Assembly (NCBI RefSeq): GCF_014595955.1
Contig: NZ_JABVCF010000015.1
Span: forward strand, 62,001 to 126,000
Origin: Pseudaminobacter soli (ex Zhang et al. 2022)
GTDB taxonomy: Bacteria > Pseudomonadota > Alphaproteobacteria > Rhizobiales > Rhizobiaceae
Length of the DNA stretch: 64,000 nt
Direction: 5' to 3'
Shown: positions 44,295 to 53,506 of the stretch, in pieces
Layout of the letters: each line of letters begins with the position of its first letter
How positions within the stretch are numbered: position 1 is the stretch's first letter
The notes under the pieces: model-generated
What the model was told of the DNA's origin: nothing
Databases searched by the model: none
Seen by the model: only the letters and a program-made list of their open reading frames with translations
Position numbers and translations under genes: made by a program

Positions 44295-46024
44295 GCGACA
44301 TCCTTACCCTCCCCCCGGTCAGTCGGCACTGTTCTGGAGGAAGCGAGGCGCGCGGCATCGACCATGGCGCGCACGGCCGCGATGAGTTCCGCGCGGCTGT
44401 AGGCCCCTTTCTGGAACACATCCATGGCATGTCCGCGTAGCCATTCCAGTTCGTCTCTGCTGAGATCCTTGGACGTCACGATGACCACTGGAATGTCGCG
44501 CCACGCTGCCGTCTGGCGTACCGCCCGCAAGACCTCAAAACCGTCCACCTCGGGCATGATGAGGTCAAGCAGCATCACGGCAGGCACTGCCCTCGCGAGT
44601 TGCTCCAGACCCTCGGCGCCATTGGCCGCCTCCCGCACCCGCCAACCCTCTTTGACGAGCATCCGGCGGAGCATGCCGCGCGTCGACTGGTCGTCATCGA
44701 CGATAAGGACGTCCGGAGTGATTTCGGGGCGTTGCACCCTGGCCAGGAGGCGCAGCAATTCTTTGGGATTGATGGGTTTGGTAAGGTGCTCCGCGGCTCC
44801 GAGAGCAAACCCCATGTCGCGGTCGCCCAATACGGTCACAAGGATGACCGGAATGTCGCAGAGTTCCGCATCGGTCTTGAGCAACCGCAAAATCGTCCAC
44901 CCATCGAATTCCGGATTGACCACGTCGAGGATGATGGCGTCGGGTTTCTGCTCTCGGGCCAGCCGCAAACCATCCGCTCCGGCTGCAGCGGCAATCACTC
45001 GATAGCCCTCCTGGGTCAGCGGCTCGGCGAGTGATTTTGCGCCCTCTCGGCCATCCTCCACCACCAGCACTGTGCCGACGACGCGCTGCTCCCACACCGG
45101 CTGTGGAGCCGCGATAGCAGCATTGGAGTCATTGTCCGGTACGATGACATTGAAGGTCGAGCCCTCGCCGAATTCACTGGCCACGGTTACGTCTCCGCCG
45201 AGTATGCGGCAGAAATGCCGAGTAATGGCCAGCCCTAGCCCTGTACCACCGTACTTCCGGGTCGTTGATGCATCTGCTTGGCTGAACGGCTGAAAAAGCC
45301 TGCTCAGCTGCTCCGGAGTCATTCCGATCCCCCTGTCCGAGACCTCGAACTCTACCCCGTAGCCGGCGCCCAACCTCGTTCGCCTTGCCGCGAGCGTAAT
45401 TTGCCCATCCTTCGTGAACTTCGCGGCGTTGCTGACCAGGTTGAGCAAAATCTGCCGCACCTTGGTCTGGTCCGAACGCAGCATCCCCAGTTGCGTCTCG
45501 CGATGCAGCGCAAAAGTGTTGCCGTTCTCTGCCATCAGAGGCCGGACGGTGGCCTGTACGTCATCCAGCAGAGCGGCCACATCAAAGGTCTCGAGGAACA
45601 AGTCCATCTTGCCCGCCTCGATCTTGGACAGGTCAAGGATGTCGTTGATCAGGCCGAGCAGGTGCCTGCCGGCGCCGCGTATCTTTTCGAGATCGGGCCT
45701 GACCTGAGGCTGGACCTGATCCTCAGACTCGTCCAGGAGAATCTCGCTGTAGCCGATGATCGCGTTCAGCGGCGTCCGGAGCTCGTGGCTCATGCTGGCG
45801 AGGAAGTCCGATTTCGCCTTGCTTGCCCTAACGGCCTCGTCACGAGCCGCGGCAAGCTCGGCTGTGCGCTGCTCCACAAGCTCTTCCAGGCGGTTGTTGA
45901 GCTGCTGCAAACTGACGTTCGCTTCGTAAATCGCCCGCGTCTTCTCCTCGGCGATGGCCTCTGCAGCCTTCCGAGCCTGTCTCTCTCGTTCCAGGCGACG
46001 CTCTAATTGCTGGATATTACTCAC
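44291..46024 (-). CDS. Hybrid sensor histidine kinase with two receiver domains
   Basis: From the GTG at 46024 the product is 577 residues; a longer ATG start at 46105 would overlap the H-NOX gene by 89 bases. An N-terminal coiled coil (about 5-60) leads into HisKA ([16 protein letters not shown]), HATPase_c ([31 protein letters not shown]) and two receivers, the first with [12 protein letters not shown] and the second with [13 protein letters not shown]. No membrane segment or sensory domain is present, so the protein is soluble and presumably senses through the adjacent H-NOX protein. Phosphate flow to the small receiver and the cyclase protein is inference from operon structure. Confidence 0.93.
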   Translation of the reverse strand: MSNIQQLERRLERERQARKAAEAIAEEKTRAIYEANVSLQQLNNRLEELVEQRTAELAAARDEAVRASKAKSDFLASMSHELRTPLNAIIGYSEILLDESEDQVQPQVRPDLEKIRGAGRHLLGLINDILDLSKIEAGKMDLFLETFDVAALLDDVQATVRPLMAENGNTFALHRETQLGMLRSDQTKVRQILLNLVSNAAKFTKDGQITLAARRTRLGAGYGVEFEVSDRGIGMTPEQLSRLFQPFSQADASTTRKYGGTGLGLAITRHFCRILGGDVTVASEFGEGSTFNVIVPDNDSNAAIAAPQPVWEQRVVGTVLVVEDGREGAKSLAEPLTQEGYRVIAAAAGADGLRLAREQKPDAIILDVVNPEFDGWTILRLLKTDAELCDIPVILVTVLGDRDMGFALGAAEHLTKPINPKELLRLLARVQRPEITPDVLIVDDDQSTRGMLRRMLVKEGWRVREAANGAEGLEQLARAVPAVMLLDLIMPEVDGFEVLRAVRQTAAWRDIPVVIVTSKDLSRDELEWLRGHAMDVFQKGAYSRAELIAAVRAMVDAARLASSRTVPTDRGEGKDVA

Positions 46025-46574
46025 GAAGAGTATCTCGTTGGGTGATGACGAACCGTGCCGCTGTCCCCGCTCCGTCAGAAAGGTCTTCAACTTGGATATC
46101 GGCATCCTCGCCGAAATGAGCGAGGCACCCGCGGATCAACCCCTCCGCAAGAGACGCGAACGGTCGAGTGGACTGATAAGTGAGAACCAGACGTCCGGGC
46201 TGGGGCACATCATACGTGAAAGTTGGTAATTCCGCCTCGGGGTAAAGCTTGTGCACTTCAACATGGATGTAATCTTCTATCCTTGTAAGGAAGGCGAACG
46301 AAGAATTCATCCTTTCAAAATACTTTGGATATAGAATCTTGAATCTTCTGAACAAATACTCGCCAAACGCCATCATCAAATCGTGAGAATCGATCCCTGT
46401 TTCCCTGCTGAGGCGGGATACGAGTACTATCATTTCAGCGTGGTCGTAGGTACCGACTGAGGTGTATATCCCACATGAGGCAAGTTCAGTCCCTACGAGC
46501 AATCGGTCAGCGATTTCGGGAGAGAACTCTCTCTCGACCATTTCAAGAAATTCTGTAAATACAATTCCTTTCAT
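46017..46574 (-). CDS. H-NOX (heme NO/O2-binding) sensor protein
   Basis: The 185 residues are a stand-alone H-NOX domain of usual length. The proximal heme ligand is His104 in [17 protein letters not shown], the conserved proline is Pro117, and the propionate-binding YxSxR motif is present as YQSTR (133-137). It should bind heme and sense NO (or O2), controlling the hybrid kinase encoded next, whose start overlaps its stop. Such pairs often govern biofilm or c-di-GMP behaviour; here the operon ends in a predicted cyclase instead. The ligand preference cannot be decided from sequence alone. Confidence 0.93.
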   Translation of the reverse strand: MKGIVFTEFLEMVEREFSPEIADRLLVGTELASCGIYTSVGTYDHAEMIVLVSRLSRETGIDSHDLMMAFGEYLFRRFKILYPKYFERMNSSFAFLTRIEDYIHVEVHKLYPEAELPTFTYDVPQPGRLVLTYQSTRPFASLAEGLIRGCLAHFGEDADIQVEDLSDGAGTAARFVITQRDTLRE

Positions 46575-46887
46575 GATCTGACGGCCGGTTGCTCCGAGAA
46601 ATTATTTCATCTCTGCATGTCCGTAATGATAGGTTTCCGTTCCGGGATTGAGAGCAGGATGCCACCGATCATCTTCTTTTAGAAGAGATGCTATAATCTG
46701 CCTGCTTCGTGTCAGAAGTTAGTTGTCGCTCTTTATAGGTCTGATTTCTCGATACGGCTCTGTAACTATTGTTAACTCGGTCGATATTGTGGGGTTCGGA
46801 TCGCCTATCGAGCAACTCATCGGAGCTTATGGAGCAACTGCTGACAACCGAGTTGGGATATGCGCATCGGAAGTCGCCCCACCGACG
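46575..46887. other. Intergenic region between the H-NOX operon and the importer genes
   Basis: These 313 bases should hold the H-NOX promoter and the end of the importer transcript. I saw no gene. A dyad with arms AACTCGGT (46774-46781) and ACCGAGTT (46847-46854) and a direct repeat of GAGCAACT between them lie near the importer end; they lack a T-run, so a terminator is not established. Confidence 0.4.
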
Positions 46888-47766
46888 TCAGTGGTCCTCG
46901 GCCTGCGGCGTGAACGTGTCATTCAGGCCATCGCCCAGGAGGTTGAAGCCGAGCACGATGGCGATGATCGCCAGTCCCGGCCAGACCGCCATCCAAGGCG
47001 CCTCGGTCAGGAATTGCCGAGCGATGTCGAGCATGCTGCCCCAGGACGGCGCTGGCGGGCGCTGGCCAAGCCCGAGAAAGGCAAGGCTGGCTTCGGCGAG
47101 GACGGCGACCGCCATGGTGATGGTGACCTGAATGACGATTGGCGCCAGCACGTTGGGCAGAACATGCGCGAGGATGATGTTGCGGTCGCGCACGCCGAGC
47201 GCGCGCACCGCAGTGATGTAGTCCTCGTTCTTGATCGACAGCACCTGGCCGCGCGTCAGCCTAATGAAGATCGGCATCGCCGAGACGCCGATGGCTATCA
47301 TCGCATTCTGCAGGCTAGGCCCGAGAAACGCCGCCAGCGCGATGGCTAGGACCAGGAACGGCACCGCCAGGAGAGCGTCCGTGAAGCGTGATATCACCGC
47401 GTCGATGACGCCGCCGAAATAGCCGGCAACCAGACCGAGCGGCACGCCGATGGAAATGGCGATGATGACGGCGATGATGCCGGCCGCTAGAGACGCGCGA
47501 GCGCCGAAGATGACGCGCGAGAGCACGTCGCGCCCGAGATCGTCGGTCCCGAACCAGTGCAGGGCCGAAGGCGCCTGCCTGACCTCGAGCCAGTCCGACG
47601 CGTTGGGGTCGAAGGGTGCGATGAGAGGGGCGAAAATCGCCACCAGTACGAAGAAGGCGACCAGCGTGCCGCCAATCATTGTACTCGGGTGCAACAGGGC
47701 GCGACGCACGGCGGAGCGACGCGTTCCGCTGTGCGCGGCTGGCGTCGGGGAGGCCTGCCCGCTCAT
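46888..47766 (-). CDS. Peptide ABC transporter permease (DppC/GsiD-like)
   Basis: The 292 residues from the ATG at 47766 overlap the upstream permease gene by four bases (ATGA). A basic N-terminus is followed by six hydrophobic helices. The family motif GTDDLGRDVLSRVIFGARASL is typical of DppC/OppC, and the EAA loop is ITAVRALGVRDRNIILAHVLPN. It should form the inner-membrane channel with the DppB-like partner. The frame is open up to 48504, but that extension runs through the other permease gene and is not real. Confidence 0.93.
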   Translation of the reverse strand: MSGQASPTPAAHSGTRRSAVRRALLHPSTMIGGTLVAFFVLVAIFAPLIAPFDPNASDWLEVRQAPSALHWFGTDDLGRDVLSRVIFGARASLAAGIIAVIIAISIGVPLGLVAGYFGGVIDAVISRFTDALLAVPFLVLAIALAAFLGPSLQNAMIAIGVSAMPIFIRLTRGQVLSIKNEDYITAVRALGVRDRNIILAHVLPNVLAPIVIQVTITMAVAVLAEASLAFLGLGQRPPAPSWGSMLDIARQFLTEAPWMAVWPGLAIIAIVLGFNLLGDGLNDTFTPQAEDH

Positions 47767-48704
47767 GAGCGCAGCCTCGGGCTCAGGATGACATAGGCGA
47801 TGTCGGCGATCAGGCTGAGCAGCAGGAAGATCAGCGCCGAGCACAGGACCACGGCCTGGACCACGGCATAGTCGCGGCTGAAGACGCCGTCGACGATCAT
47901 CTTGCCGAAACCGGGGATCCCGAACACCTGTTCGGTCAGCACGGCGCCCGACAGCAGTTCGCCGAGGTGTAGCGTGCTGGTCGTGACGACCGGTATCAGG
48001 CCGTTGCGCAGGGCATGGCGGGTAACCACGATGCGCTCGCGCAGGCCCTTGGCGCGTGCGGTGCGCACGTAGTCCTGCTTGAGGACGGCGATCATCGAAC
48101 TGCGGGTATGGCGCATAACGATGGCCGCCGCCGCGGTGCCGAGCACGAGGCTCGGCATCAAGGTGTAGCGCAGATTGTCGAGAGGCGACTCGAAGAAGCC
48201 CACATAGCCGCCGCTCGGGAGCCAGCCGAGCGACACCGCGAAGAGGAGGATCAGCATGATGCCGAGCCAGAAGCTCGGGATCGACAGGCCGCCGAGCCCG
48301 ATGAGGCTGACGATATAGTCGACCGGGGTGCCGCGTCGGATCGCCGCGAAGACGCCCGCCGGAATACCGATGAGAAGGGCGATAAGCATGGCCTGGAGCG
48401 ACAGTTGCAGGGTGACAGGCAGCTTCTGCACGATCATCTCGCCGATCGGCAGCCGGGTCCGGATCGACAGGCCGAAATCGCCCTGCAGGATGCTGCCCAG
48501 CCACTTCACGTACTGCACCGGGAAGGGTTGATCGAGGCCGTATTTGGCGCGCAGGAATTCGATCACCGCAGGATCGGGTTCCTGGCCGGCGAGCGCCAGG
48601 GCGGGATCACCCGGCAGTAGCTTCAAGAGGCCGAAGACCAGGATCGAAACGAACAGGAGCGTCGGGACCGAGATCAGGATGCGCCGCAGGATGAAGTTGA
48701 GCAT
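47763..48704 (-). CDS. Peptide ABC transporter permease (DppB/GsiC-like)
   Basis: The 313 residues from the ATG at 48704 have the DppB N-terminus MLNFILRRILISVPTLLFVS, the LLPGDPALALAG loop, six helices and the EAA loop VRTARAKGLRERIVVTRHALRN. The size matches GsiC/DppB. The frame continues upstream to 48866 without a suitable start. It lies 68 bases after the binding-protein gene. Together these genes encode the membrane and periplasmic parts of the importer, while the fused ATPase is on the other strand at 53.5-55.1 kb. Confidence 0.93.
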   Translation of the reverse strand: MLNFILRRILISVPTLLFVSILVFGLLKLLPGDPALALAGQEPDPAVIEFLRAKYGLDQPFPVQYVKWLGSILQGDFGLSIRTRLPIGEMIVQKLPVTLQLSLQAMLIALLIGIPAGVFAAIRRGTPVDYIVSLIGLGGLSIPSFWLGIMLILLFAVSLGWLPSGGYVGFFESPLDNLRYTLMPSLVLGTAAAAIVMRHTRSSMIAVLKQDYVRTARAKGLRERIVVTRHALRNGLIPVVTTSTLHLGELLSGAVLTEQVFGIPGFGKMIVDGVFSRDYAVVQAVVLCSALIFLLLSLIADIAYVILSPRLRS

Positions 48705-48772
48705 GTCGGTCCGGAGGGGCCCGCAGTTGTCGGGGGCCGCGCCCGATCGGGCGATCGGGCGCGGCGGTCGGC

Positions 48773-50278
48773 TTAGTTCGATGCCGGCTTGACGCCGGTG
48801 ACGCGCAGGATACCGTCCGGATAGATCGAGATCCCCTTGACCGAAGCCCGGGCGCCATAGAACCACGTCGGGTGGTACAGCGGAATGGTCGGGCGATCGT
48901 TCAGGTAGATGTCGGCCGCCTGCTCGTAGAGAACCTTGCGTGGATCGGCGTTGAGCTCCTTGCGCGCCGCGATCAGCACCTCGTCCAGTTTCGGCGACGA
49001 ATAGCCATTCAGGTTCTGGGAGCCGCCGGTGCCGAAGAAGGTGTAGAGCGTCGGGTCCGGATCGGCGCGGCCGCTCCAGTTGCCGATGTAGAGCTCGAAA
49101 TTGCCGGCAAGGTAGCGCTCGATGGCGGACGACGTCTCAAGTGGAAGCAGATTGACCGTGAAGCCTGCCTCCTGCGCCATTGACTGAATGATCTGCGCAA
49201 CGCGGCCGTCGGTCAGCGAGTTCTCGTAGGTGATCTCAACGGTCGGATTCGAGACGCCAGATTCCTCGATAAGCTTCTTGGCCGCATCGACGTCCCGCTC
49301 CGGCATCGGGTGCTTGGCGCTGTGATAGACGCTGGACGGAGGAATCATCTGGTTGTCGGCGGTGAATTCACCGTTGAAGGCGACCTTGTTGATGGCGTTG
49401 CGGTCGAGCGACAGCTCAAGCGCCTTGCGCAGTTCCGGCTTGTTGGCCAGCACGCCCTTGGAGTCCGGGCGTACATTGATGAAGAGGTGCGAAACAGCGA
49501 GGCCGGCCGAGGTGTGGAGCGCAAGATTGGCGTTGGAACGGATCGCCTCGAGATCAGTGGGTGCGATGCGCTCGGCCACTTGGAGATCGCTGGCCTGGAT
49601 GCGCGACAGGCGTACGGTGGAATCGGGAATGATCTGGTATTCAATCGCGTCGTAGCCGATCTCGCCGGCGTTCCAGTAGCCGGGATACTTCTTGATGCTG
49701 ATCTTGTCGCGCGCGCTGCGGCTCTCGAACTGATAGGGACCGGAACACACGGGATTGGCAGAGAATTCGTCGGTCGAGCTCCCGGCCGACGGCGACACCA
49801 TCATCCCCGCGCGGTCGGTGAGGACCGAGAGCAGCGGGGCAAACGGTGTTTCGAGCTTCAGCACTACCGTGGTGGGATCGACGACCTCGACCTGCTTGAT
49901 GGGGGACAGTTCGGAGCGGCGCTTGGATTCCTTAAGCGTCTGCATGCGCTCGATGTTGGCCTTGACGGCTGCGGCGTCAAACGGCGTGCCGTCGTGGAAG
50001 GTCACGCCCTCGCGCAGCTTCAGCGTCAATTCGGTGTTGCTGTCGTTCCACGACCACTCGGTTGCAAGTTGGGGCACAATCTCGAGCTTCTCGTTGATGT
50101 CGACCAGTTTGTCGCATAGTGCGGCGAACACGATGCGGCCGGTATAGGTGCCGCCGGTCGCCGGATCCAACGTATCCGGGTCGTCCTGCAGGCCGACGCG
50201 CAGCGTCTCGGCGCTTGCCGATGCCATCGAGATCGCCATCAGCCCCGCCAGGATCGTCAGCTTTGTCGATACCGTCAT
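48773..50278 (-). CDS. Peptide ABC transporter substrate-binding protein (SBP_bac_5)
   Basis: The 501 residues begin with a Sec signal peptide (hydrophobic core LTILAGLMAISMA, cleavage near ASASA). They carry the family 5 hallmarks: RVGLQDDPDTLDPATGG at the N-terminus, and ELTLKLREGVTFHDGTPF. The ATG is preceded by GGGAGGA. The protein delivers oligopeptide-like ligands to the permeases encoded next. Gene set, sizes and a nearby gamma-glutamyltransferase recall the glutathione importer GsiABCD. A ROK regulator is divergent from it across a spacer with an inverted repeat. Confidence 0.93.
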   Translation of the reverse strand: MTVSTKLTILAGLMAISMASASAETLRVGLQDDPDTLDPATGGTYTGRIVFAALCDKLVDINEKLEIVPQLATEWSWNDSNTELTLKLREGVTFHDGTPFDAAAVKANIERMQTLKESKRRSELSPIKQVEVVDPTTVVLKLETPFAPLLSVLTDRAGMMVSPSAGSSTDEFSANPVCSGPYQFESRSARDKISIKKYPGYWNAGEIGYDAIEYQIIPDSTVRLSRIQASDLQVAERIAPTDLEAIRSNANLALHTSAGLAVSHLFINVRPDSKGVLANKPELRKALELSLDRNAINKVAFNGEFTADNQMIPPSSVYHSAKHPMPERDVDAAKKLIEESGVSNPTVEITYENSLTDGRVAQIIQSMAQEAGFTVNLLPLETSSAIERYLAGNFELYIGNWSGRADPDPTLYTFFGTGGSQNLNGYSSPKLDEVLIAARKELNADPRKVLYEQAADIYLNDRPTIPLYHPTWFYGARASVKGISIYPDGILRVTGVKPASN

Positions 50279-50350
50279 GTTTGGTTTTCCTCCCTTTTAC
50301 GAATGCGCCACGCACCCGTCTCCTCCTCCGCGGGCAGCCAAACACACGCG

Positions 50351-50368
50351 TATCTTTTTGTAAAGATA
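50351..50368. promoter_or_regulatory. Inverted repeat, candidate ROK operator
   Basis: TATCTTT (50351-50357) and AAAGATA (50362-50368) form a perfect 7-bp dyad around TTGT. It lies in the divergent spacer between the binding-protein gene and the ROK regulator gene, 73 bases upstream of the former start, a usual operator position. Binding is inferred. Confidence 0.45.
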
Positions 50369-50512
50369 GCGAACGAATGTAACATGGCCCCGAAGTCTAA
50401 CCGTTTCGATTCCGCTGGAGAGCTCAGTATATTTTACAGTCCACCGGCTTGACGCCGAACGATTTGTTGGCTCATTTGTGCGATACATTGACTAATTTAA
50501 GTTCCGCCCTTC

Positions 50513-51718
50513 ATGGCCGACCTATCCTCGCTTGCGACGTCCCGGCAGATCACGCTCCGCACGGTCGTCCGCATCCTGCTCGACCGGGGCGCGGTGTCGC
50601 GCGCCGAACTCGCGAGGCTGACCGGACTGTCCAAGCAGACGATGTCGGAGGTCTTCCGTCACCTCGAGGATGGCGGCTGGGTGCAGATGGCCGGCCGGAC
50701 GCAGGGCGCGGTTGGACGCAGCGCGGCCATCTATGAGGTATGCGCCGACCGCGCGCTGGTCTTCGGGGCCGATGTCGGGGGCACCAAGATCCAGGCGGCA
50801 CTGGCGGACATGCGCGGCAGGATTGTCTCGGAACTGGTCGAGCCGACGGACGCAAGGGGCGGACGGCACGTTATCGAACAGTTGGCGCGCATCAATGCGA
50901 CGCTGGCCAGCCGCGCCGGGCTGCCGGCCGACCGGGTGCTGGTCGGCAGCGTGGGCATTCCCGGCGCTTTCGACCTGCGCTCGAAGCGGCTGTTCATGGT
51001 GCCCAACATCGCCGGCCTGGAAGGGTCCTTCTTCGCCAAGGAACTGGAAGCCCTGGTGACCTTCGACGTGGCGGTCGGCAACGACGTCAACATGGCCGCC
51101 AAGGGCGAGTTGTGGATGGGCGAAGGCAAGGGCATCGACAATTTCGTGTTCATCGCGCTCGGCACCGGGGTGGGAATGGGCATCATAAACGAGCGCCGCA
51201 TCCTGCGCGGCGCGCGCGGCGCGGCGGGCGAGATCGCGACGCTGCCGGTGGGTGCGAGCGGCTACGATGCCCGCACCTTCCATTCCGGCGTCCTCGAAAC
51301 GATGATCGGCAGCGCCGCGATCCGTGACCGCTACGAAGGTGCGGGCGGCCAGCCGGGCCTGACCGTCCGCCAGATCATCGACCGCATCGAAGGCGGCGAC
51401 CGCATCGCCGGCGCCACGCTCGACGAGGTGGCCCGCACGCTTGCCGAAGCGATACTGGCGGTATCGGCGATCGTCGACCCTGAGCGCGTGGTGCTCGGCG
51501 GCAGCATCGGCGCGCGGACCGAGTTGCTCGACCGCGTCCGGCATTTTCTGCCGCTCTGCATGCCGACGCCGCCCGAGTGCACGATCAGCCGGCTGGGCAG
51601 CCGCGCCGCGCTTTACGGCACCATCGCGAGCAGCCTCGACCTGCTGTACGAAAACCTGTTCCAGACCGCAGGCTACGATCTCCTACCGGGTACCGACGCG
51701 GCGGAGGCAGGGGGATGA
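50513..51718 (+). CDS. ROK-family transcriptional regulator
   Basis: The 401 residues join an N-terminal winged HTH (about 10-65, RAELARLTGLSKQTMSEVFRHLE) to a ROK sugar-kinase-like domain with the phosphate loop FGADVGGTKIQAALAD, VGNDVNMAAKGE and ALGTGVGMGII. The usual zinc cluster CxCGxxGC after the GAAGEI motif is absent (it reads GAAGEIATLPVGASGY), so the classic effector-coupling zinc site is lost. The gene is divergent from the peptide importer and followed by the gamma-glutamyltransferase and ATPase genes. It probably represses this set; the inducer is unknown and need not be a sugar. Confidence 0.92.
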   Translation: MADLSSLATSRQITLRTVVRILLDRGAVSRAELARLTGLSKQTMSEVFRHLEDGGWVQMAGRTQGAVGRSAAIYEVCADRALVFGADVGGTKIQAALADMRGRIVSELVEPTDARGGRHVIEQLARINATLASRAGLPADRVLVGSVGIPGAFDLRSKRLFMVPNIAGLEGSFFAKELEALVTFDVAVGNDVNMAAKGELWMGEGKGIDNFVFIALGTGVGMGIINERRILRGARGAAGEIATLPVGASGYDARTFHSGVLETMIGSAAIRDRYEGAGGQPGLTVRQIIDRIEGGDRIAGATLDEVARTLAEAILAVSAIVDPERVVLGGSIGARTELLDRVRHFLPLCMPTPPECTISRLGSRAALYGTIASSLDLLYENLFQTAGYDLLPGTDAAEAGG

Positions 51719-51916
51719 GCGCCCTGCCCGCGACAGTGCCGCAGCGGCTCCCGCTGTTCCGCTACGTCAAGGCTAAGCGCTGGCCAGCCCCCTCGAAGGC
51801 GAAGTCAGCCTGCACAACCCCGCCTCCTTTTCTGCAGAAGCACTCCGACGTGACCATCGTCTGCAACCGCGCGGCGGCGGCCGACCAGCGCAACAACCCA
51901 ACGATCGAGAAACCTC

Positions 51917-53506
51917 ATGCATGACCGCAATTTCATGGTGCCCGGCAAATCGGTGGCCCTCGCCGAGAACGGCATGGCCGCAACCTCGCACCCGCAGGCG
52001 ACCCTGGCCGCGGTCGAAGTCCTGAAGGCCGGCGGCACGGCCGTCGACGCGGCGATCGCCGCAGTCGCGCTGCAATGCGTTGTCGACCCGCACATGACCG
52101 GAATCGGCGGCGACTGCTTCGCGCTCTACGCGCCGGCCGGCGGCCAGATGGTGTCCTACAACGGATCGGGCCGGTCGCCGCGGGCCGCGACGCTGGACGC
52201 CTACCTGGCGAAGGGCTGGACGGCGATCCCCGATAATTCCGTGCATGCGGTGACGGTTCCGGGCGCCGTCGACACCTGGTGCAGACTGAACACTGAGCAC
52301 GGACGGCTGGGACTCGACCGCATCCTGGCGTCGGCGATCGAGGCCGCCGAAAACGGTTTCACCATCACGCCGCGCGTGGCGCATGACTGGCGGCGCTACG
52401 CCAACCGCGTCGCCGCCCATGCCGATGCGGCCGCACAGTTCCTGCCCGGCGGTCAGTCGCCGGTGACCGGCGACCGGCTGAGCAACCCGACGCTCGGCAG
52501 AACGCTGCGCAGGATCGCCAAGGAGGGCCGCGACGCCTTTTACGAGGGAGAAGTCGCCGACGACATGGTGGCGACGCTGAAAGCGCTGGGCGGACTGCAT
52601 AGCGCGGACGATTTCGCCTCGTTCGCCTGCGAGACGACCGGACCGATCTCGGCCGGCTACCGCGATCACGTGCTGGCGGAATCCCCGCCCAACGGCCAGG
52701 GACTGGCGGCACTGATCGTAGCCAGGCTGCTCGACGGCTTCGATCTCGCCGACCCGGCGCTGACCGAGGTCGATCGCATACACCTGCTGGCCGAATCCAC
52801 CAAGGAGGCCTATCGGCAGCGCGACGCGCTGATCGCCGATCCCGCCGCCATGACCGTCAGCGTCGAGGAGGTGCTGTCCGACGCCAACATCGAGACGCTG
52901 CGTTCACGCATCTCCCGCGACCAGGCCTCGCAGGTCGCACGCGCCGACATGCCGGTCCACCGCGACACGGTCTATGTCAGCGTCGTAGACCGAGACGGCA
53001 ACGCGGTCTCATTGATCAACTCGCTGTTCTTCGCCTTCGGCAGCGGCATCTACGCAAAGAAGGCTGGCGTGCTGATGCAGAACCGCGGCACCGGATTCTC
53101 GCTCTCACGGGGGCATCCGAACGCCATTGCGCCGGCCAAGCGGCCGTTCCATACGATCATCCCCGCGCTGGTGTGCAAGGACGGTCGCACCGTCGGCTCG
53201 TTCGGCGTCATGGGCGGCCAGTACCAGGCGACCGGCCACGTCCATATCCTGTCGCAGGTGCTCGACCGCGGGCTCGACATCCAGGCCGCCTCGGACCAGC
53301 CGCGCAGCTTCTTCACTGACGGCGCGATCAGCCTCGAGACGACCATTTCGGACGCCACCCGGGCCGGCCTGGAAGCGCGCGGCCACCGCACGCGCTGGGC
53401 CGACGAGCCGCTCGGCGGCTGCCAGGCGATCTGGATAGACCACGATCGCGGCGTCCTCTGGGGCGCCTCCGACCACCGGAAGGACGGTATCGCGCTGGGA
53501 TACTGA
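51917..53506 (+). CDS. ggt: Gamma-glutamyltransferase-family protein
   Basis: The 529 residues follow the GGT fold: GMAATSHPQATLAAVEVLKAGG, VVDPHMTGIGGDCF and the autoprocessing site RDTVYVSVVD, where Thr351 would be the N-terminal nucleophile of the small subunit. Then come SLINSLFFAFGSG and FGVMGGQYQATGHV. No clear Sec signal precedes the catalytic fold, so cytoplasmic cleavage of imported gamma-glutamyl compounds is likelier than periplasmic action. Its stop shares one base with the start of the fused importer ATPase, so uptake and cleavage are expressed together. Confidence 0.92.
   Translation: MHDRNFMVPGKSVALAENGMAATSHPQATLAAVEVLKAGGTAVDAAIAAVALQCVVDPHMTGIGGDCFALYAPAGGQMVSYNGSGRSPRAATLDAYLAKGWTAIPDNSVHAVTVPGAVDTWCRLNTEHGRLGLDRILASAIEAAENGFTITPRVAHDWRRYANRVAAHADAAAQFLPGGQSPVTGDRLSNPTLGRTLRRIAKEGRDAFYEGEVADDMVATLKALGGLHSADDFASFACETTGPISAGYRDHVLAESPPNGQGLAALIVARLLDGFDLADPALTEVDRIHLLAESTKEAYRQRDALIADPAAMTVSVEEVLSDANIETLRSRISRDQASQVARADMPVHRDTVYVSVVDRDGNAVSLINSLFFAFGSGIYAKKAGVLMQNRGTGFSLSRGHPNAIAPAKRPFHTIIPALVCKDGRTVGSFGVMGGQYQATGHVHILSQVLDRGLDIQAASDQPRSFFTDGAISLETTISDATRAGLEARGHRTRWADEPLGGCQAIWIDHDRGVLWGASDHRKDGIALGY

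Noticed and set aside
47767-48504. Upstream extension of the DppC-like gene
   Set aside because: It runs through the other permease gene in another frame; the ATGA overlap at 47763-47766 gives the family-typical start.
51715-51924. 69-codon plus-strand frame overlapping the ROK stop as ATGA
   Set aside because: Pro/Arg/Ala-rich with no domain or good ribosome site; its position alone does not support a gene.
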